15,850 bases of DNA. Origin: Candidatus Berkelbacteria bacterium. GTDB lineage: Bacteria > Patescibacteriota > UBA1384 > UBA12157 > JAENIV01. The notes under the pieces are model-generated. The model was not told the DNA's origin. It ran no database searches and saw nothing but the letters and a program-made list of their open reading frames with translations. Positions 14,336 to 15,850 of the stretch are shown here, one piece after another (positions within the stretch are counted from its first letter, which is position 1; every line of letters begins with the position of its first letter). The DNA is taken from positions 1-15,850 of the forward strand of contig JAENIV010000014.1 of NCBI GenBank assembly GCA_016844295.1, read 5' to 3'. Position numbers and translations under genes: made by a program.

Positions 14336-14665
14336 TTAAACTTCACTTTCTTTCAAGAAAGCGTTAAATTCGTCTTCGCGGATGCGGTAGAATTTGCCGA
14401 TCCTGACGGCTTTCAATTTCTTTTGTTTTATCAATCTCGCGACATAAGTTCGGTGGATCTTTAAGGTTTCCGCGACATCGTCAAGCGACAGAAGGGCGAC
14501 AAGTTTGCCGCCGATTAACTCTTCCAAATACTCCTGCTTTATACGATAAAAGCGCCCAATTTTAAGGGCGCTTAATTTATCCTCAGCAATTAAAGAGGCA
14601 ACATAAGTCCGGTGGACCTTGAGGATTTCAGCTATTTCTTCAATTGTATAAATTCTTTGATTCAT
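14336..14665 (-). CDS. Tandem excisionase/MerR-type HTH regulator
   Basis: This 109-residue protein starts at the ATG at 14663-14665 and is made of two copies of one DNA-binding domain. Copy 1 (about 6-51) has IEEIAEILKVHRTYVASLI then KLSALKIGRFYRI. Copy 2 (about 59-104) has LDDVAETLKIHRTYVARLI then KLKAVRIGKFYRI. The copies are offset by 53 residues, and the DNA still shows the duplication. This is the helix-turn-helix plus wing of the excisionase family (HTH_17). Two domains in tandem would bind two half-sites of similar sequence. It is the first gene of the minus-strand block and is preceded by a good promoter with a palindrome on its -35, so autoregulation and control of the surface-protein locus are reasonable guesses. 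A role in DNA recombination directionality is the other family function. Confidence 0.85.
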   Translation of the reverse strand: MNQRIYTIEEIAEILKVHRTYVASLIAEDKLSALKIGRFYRIKQEYLEELIGGKLVALLSLDDVAETLKIHRTYVARLIKQKKLKAVRIGKFYRIREDEFNAFLKESEV

Positions 14666-14785
14666 ATTATCTGTTTTTATACACAAATGTCTCACAAAAT
14701 AACACTATTTTGCTAAAAACGATTTATAATACCTCAATATGATACAATAATCGCTATTTAATTAAATTTGATTCAAACTGTCTTT

Positions 14786-14814
14786 ATTTAATACAATATG
14801 ACAATGTTTGTCAA
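14786..14814 (-). promoter_or_regulatory. Promoter of the tandem-HTH gene and sorting locus
   Basis: On the minus strand a perfect -35 TTGACA (14809-14814) is followed after 17 bases by TTAAAT (14786-14791), which matches TATAAT at four of six positions. Transcription would begin near 14779, leaving a leader of roughly 115 bases before the ATG at 14665. A second, weaker candidate (TTATTG, 16 bases, TATAAA) lies closer to the gene, around 14725-14750. Confidence 0.55.
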
Positions 14815-15049
14815 GTGCGGATAACTAATTGGCACGAACCTACATACCATTCAGCGCTATATTAAAACCGGCAAACTCACCCGCTTTGATAAAGACGGTA
14901 AAAGTTATGTTGATAAAAAACAAGTTGAAGGGAAAATTGACATAGTTCCAGAAAAAAAACAGCCATATAATAAATATTTAGTTTACTATATTTTTATTGG
15001 AGTCCTCTTAGTTATCTTGATTGCCTTGATAATTTTTACTCAAGTCTAA
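14798..15049 (+). pseudogene. Small HTH protein with C-terminal membrane anchor, broken or non-canonical start
   Basis: A plus-strand frame encodes LIGTNLHTIQRYIKTGKL, a good second half of an excisionase-type HTH, then a wing (TRFDKDGKSYVDKKQVEGK), a short polar linker (IDIVPEKKQPYNK) and one membrane helix (YLVYYIFIGVLLVILIALII) ending in FTQV and TAA. An in-frame ATG at 14798 gives MTMFVKCG, but a TAA at 14822-14824 follows directly; without it the HTH would be nearly complete. After that stop no ATG, GTG or TTG occurs in frame; ATT at 14828 is the only near-start. Either the gene is killed by a nonsense change or truncated at its 5' end, or it uses a rare start. The preserved 74 codons argue for recent decay or real use. 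It diverges from the tandem-HTH gene and converges with the next gene, with five bases between stops. Confidence 0.55.
14799..14813. promoter_or_regulatory. 15-bp palindromic operator candidate
   Basis: TGACAA-TGT-TTGTCA is a perfect inverted repeat with a 3-base centre. It covers the -35 of the minus-strand promoter and the first codons of the divergent plus-strand reading frame. The short sequence CAATATGA occurs at its edge (14794-14801) and again at 14735-14742, and ATACAATA occurs at 14742 and 14791. A repressor bound here would block the minus promoter. Confidence 0.5.
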
Positions 15050-15054
15050 CGGAA

Positions 15055-15850
15055 TCACGGTAGAAATTCGAAAACCGTAAATTCTCCCTGCTTGTCGTAG
15101 GCGGTATTTTGAGATTGAATTTTGTAAGTGTAATCGTTGGCAAAAACCTTTTTAAAAACCGTTGTTTCATTAGCAAATAAATCAGTTTCATATGGTCTCA
15201 GAGTAATGATATAGTTAATATCCCCTGTTTTCAAAATTGTGATTCTCTCGTCTAAACTTATATTTGGATCATAAAGTTTCACCGAGGTGGTAAACTCGCT
15301 AATCCCGAAAGGATATTCCGCCGCGTAAGACGGCGTGTATAACAAAACATTTTGAGCCACCGTAACATTGGAGGTGATAAAAACGTTATTTGATCTTAAC
15401 GTTGAGACAAAATCAATCGTCTTTCGGCCGCCAATTCGTTGGATATCACCGATATTTTCCCAATATCTGGCCTCAAAAATTCCTCCATTCTGGTTAGAGG
15501 CAAGTTGTTTGGTGGTATTTTGCCCATATGGTAATACAAGGACGAAAATAATAAACAAGATTATTGCCGCAAAAAGATTTGGCTGGGTAATTTCCAAATC
15601 AGGCAGATCTTTGTTGGTAAACTTAAGCCAACAATAAGAAACTGAAGAAATTACCGTGGTTATAATTAATATTAAAACAAAATTAGTATAAAAAAACGGA
15701 TTTTTAGGCGAAAACACCGCCAAGTCGACGAAGTTGACCAGAGGCATTTTGAGTGATGTAAAACTAATTATCCCCAACAGTAAAATCAATACCCCATACA
15801 CAGCGTAACGACCGATTTTACTTGCTCCCAAAAGCCGGCACAAGAGCCAA
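15055..15850 (-). CDS. Large membrane protein, C-terminal part (5' end outside window)
   Basis: The frame stays open to the window edge (WLLCRLLGASKIGRY...), so the TTG at 15843 is internal and about 264 residues of a longer protein are visible. They contain three or four membrane helices (YAVYGVLILLLGIISF, FVLILIITTVISSVSYC, LFAAIILFIIFVLVLPYG), then an extracytoplasmic domain of about 150 residues (GGRKTIDFVSTLRSNNVFITSN... to GEFTVFEFLP). This plan, with a C-terminal soluble part that mentions no catalytic motif I recognise, is common in GT-C-like polyprenyl-sugar glycosyltransferases of CPR bacteria and resembles the layout of the 866-residue protein at 6667-9267. Exact family is not recognisable from this part. 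The stop is TGA. Confidence 0.7.
   Translation of the reverse strand, partial: WLLCRLLGASKIGRYAVYGVLILLLGIISFTSLKMPLVNFVDLAVFSPKNPFFYTNFVLILIITTVISSVSYCWLKFTNKDLPDLEITQPNLFAAIILFIIFVLVLPYGQNTTKQLASNQNGGIFEARYWENIGDIQRIGGRKTIDFVSTLRSNNVFITSNVTVAQNVLLYTPSYAAEYPFGISEFTTSVKLYDPNISLDERITILKTGDINYIITLRPYETDLFANETTVFKKVFANDYTYKIQSQNTAYDKQGEFTVFEFLP

Noticed and set aside
5858..15057. UGA recoded as glycine, as in some CPR lineages
   Set aside because: TGA ends the methyltransferase (5858), the exosortase-like gene (10914) and the right-end membrane protein (15055) exactly where the products should end.

Overview
The window looks like a piece of a Candidate Phyla Radiation (Patescibacteria, probably Parcubacteria-like) chromosome. 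This is inferred from AT-rich DNA, TTG starts, short gene-dense operons, a TIGR02436 four-helix-bundle gene set in characteristic 'cgaattcgaaat / gaagcacgaa' intergenic repeats, and an envelope locus of GT2, DUF2304, GtrA, a radical SAM protein and large multi-spanning membrane proteins. TGA is used as a stop at several gene ends, so the recoded UGA=Gly genetic code of Gracilibacteria/SR1 does not apply.

Left end (1-1300): the C-terminal part of a serine recombinase, followed by a tRNA-like 3' fragment that could be the attachment-site scar of an element lying off the left edge. Next come a strong hairpin and, on the minus strand, tRNA-Ser(TGA), a small GIY-YIG protein gene squeezed between tRNAs, and tRNA-Ser(GCT). 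A degenerate tRNA-like half gene lies just beyond.

Middle left (1300-3969): a non-coding stretch with a long inverted repeat, then plus-strand genes for a dolichol-phosphate-mannose-synthase-like GT2, a DUF2304 membrane protein and a GT4 glycosyltransferase. The last abuts tail to tail with the minus-strand block.

Main block (3970-14665, minus strand): read 5' to 3' it encodes a tandem-HTH excisionase-like regulator, a secreted seven-repeat beta-propeller protein with an IPTL-CTERM-like C-terminal sorting signal, a four-helix-bundle protein embedded between two halves of a dispersed repeat, an exosortase-like (XrtG-type) membrane protein, a membrane GT2 of the kind that accompanies XrtG, an 866-residue multi-spanning PTPS-related/GT-C-like membrane protein, a SAM methyltransferase, a GtrA-like protein and a B12-binding-type radical SAM protein. 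Several junctions overlap or abut, which suggests co-transcription. I read it as a surface-protein sorting and glycosylation module: the propeller protein would be the cargo, the XrtG-like protein the sorting enzyme, and the glycosyltransferases, methyltransferase and radical SAM protein would make or modify the surface glycan.

The most interesting points are: the exosortase-like protein has Ser where the family normally has its catalytic Cys, and carries an added extracytoplasmic domain; its probable substrate lies in the same locus; the four-helix-bundle gene looks inserted inside a repeat that also occurs as a solo copy; and a hidden, broken or oddly started HTH-plus-membrane-anchor gene (14798-15049) diverges from the tandem-HTH regulator over a 15-bp palindrome. 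The right end holds the C-terminal part of another large membrane protein running off the window.
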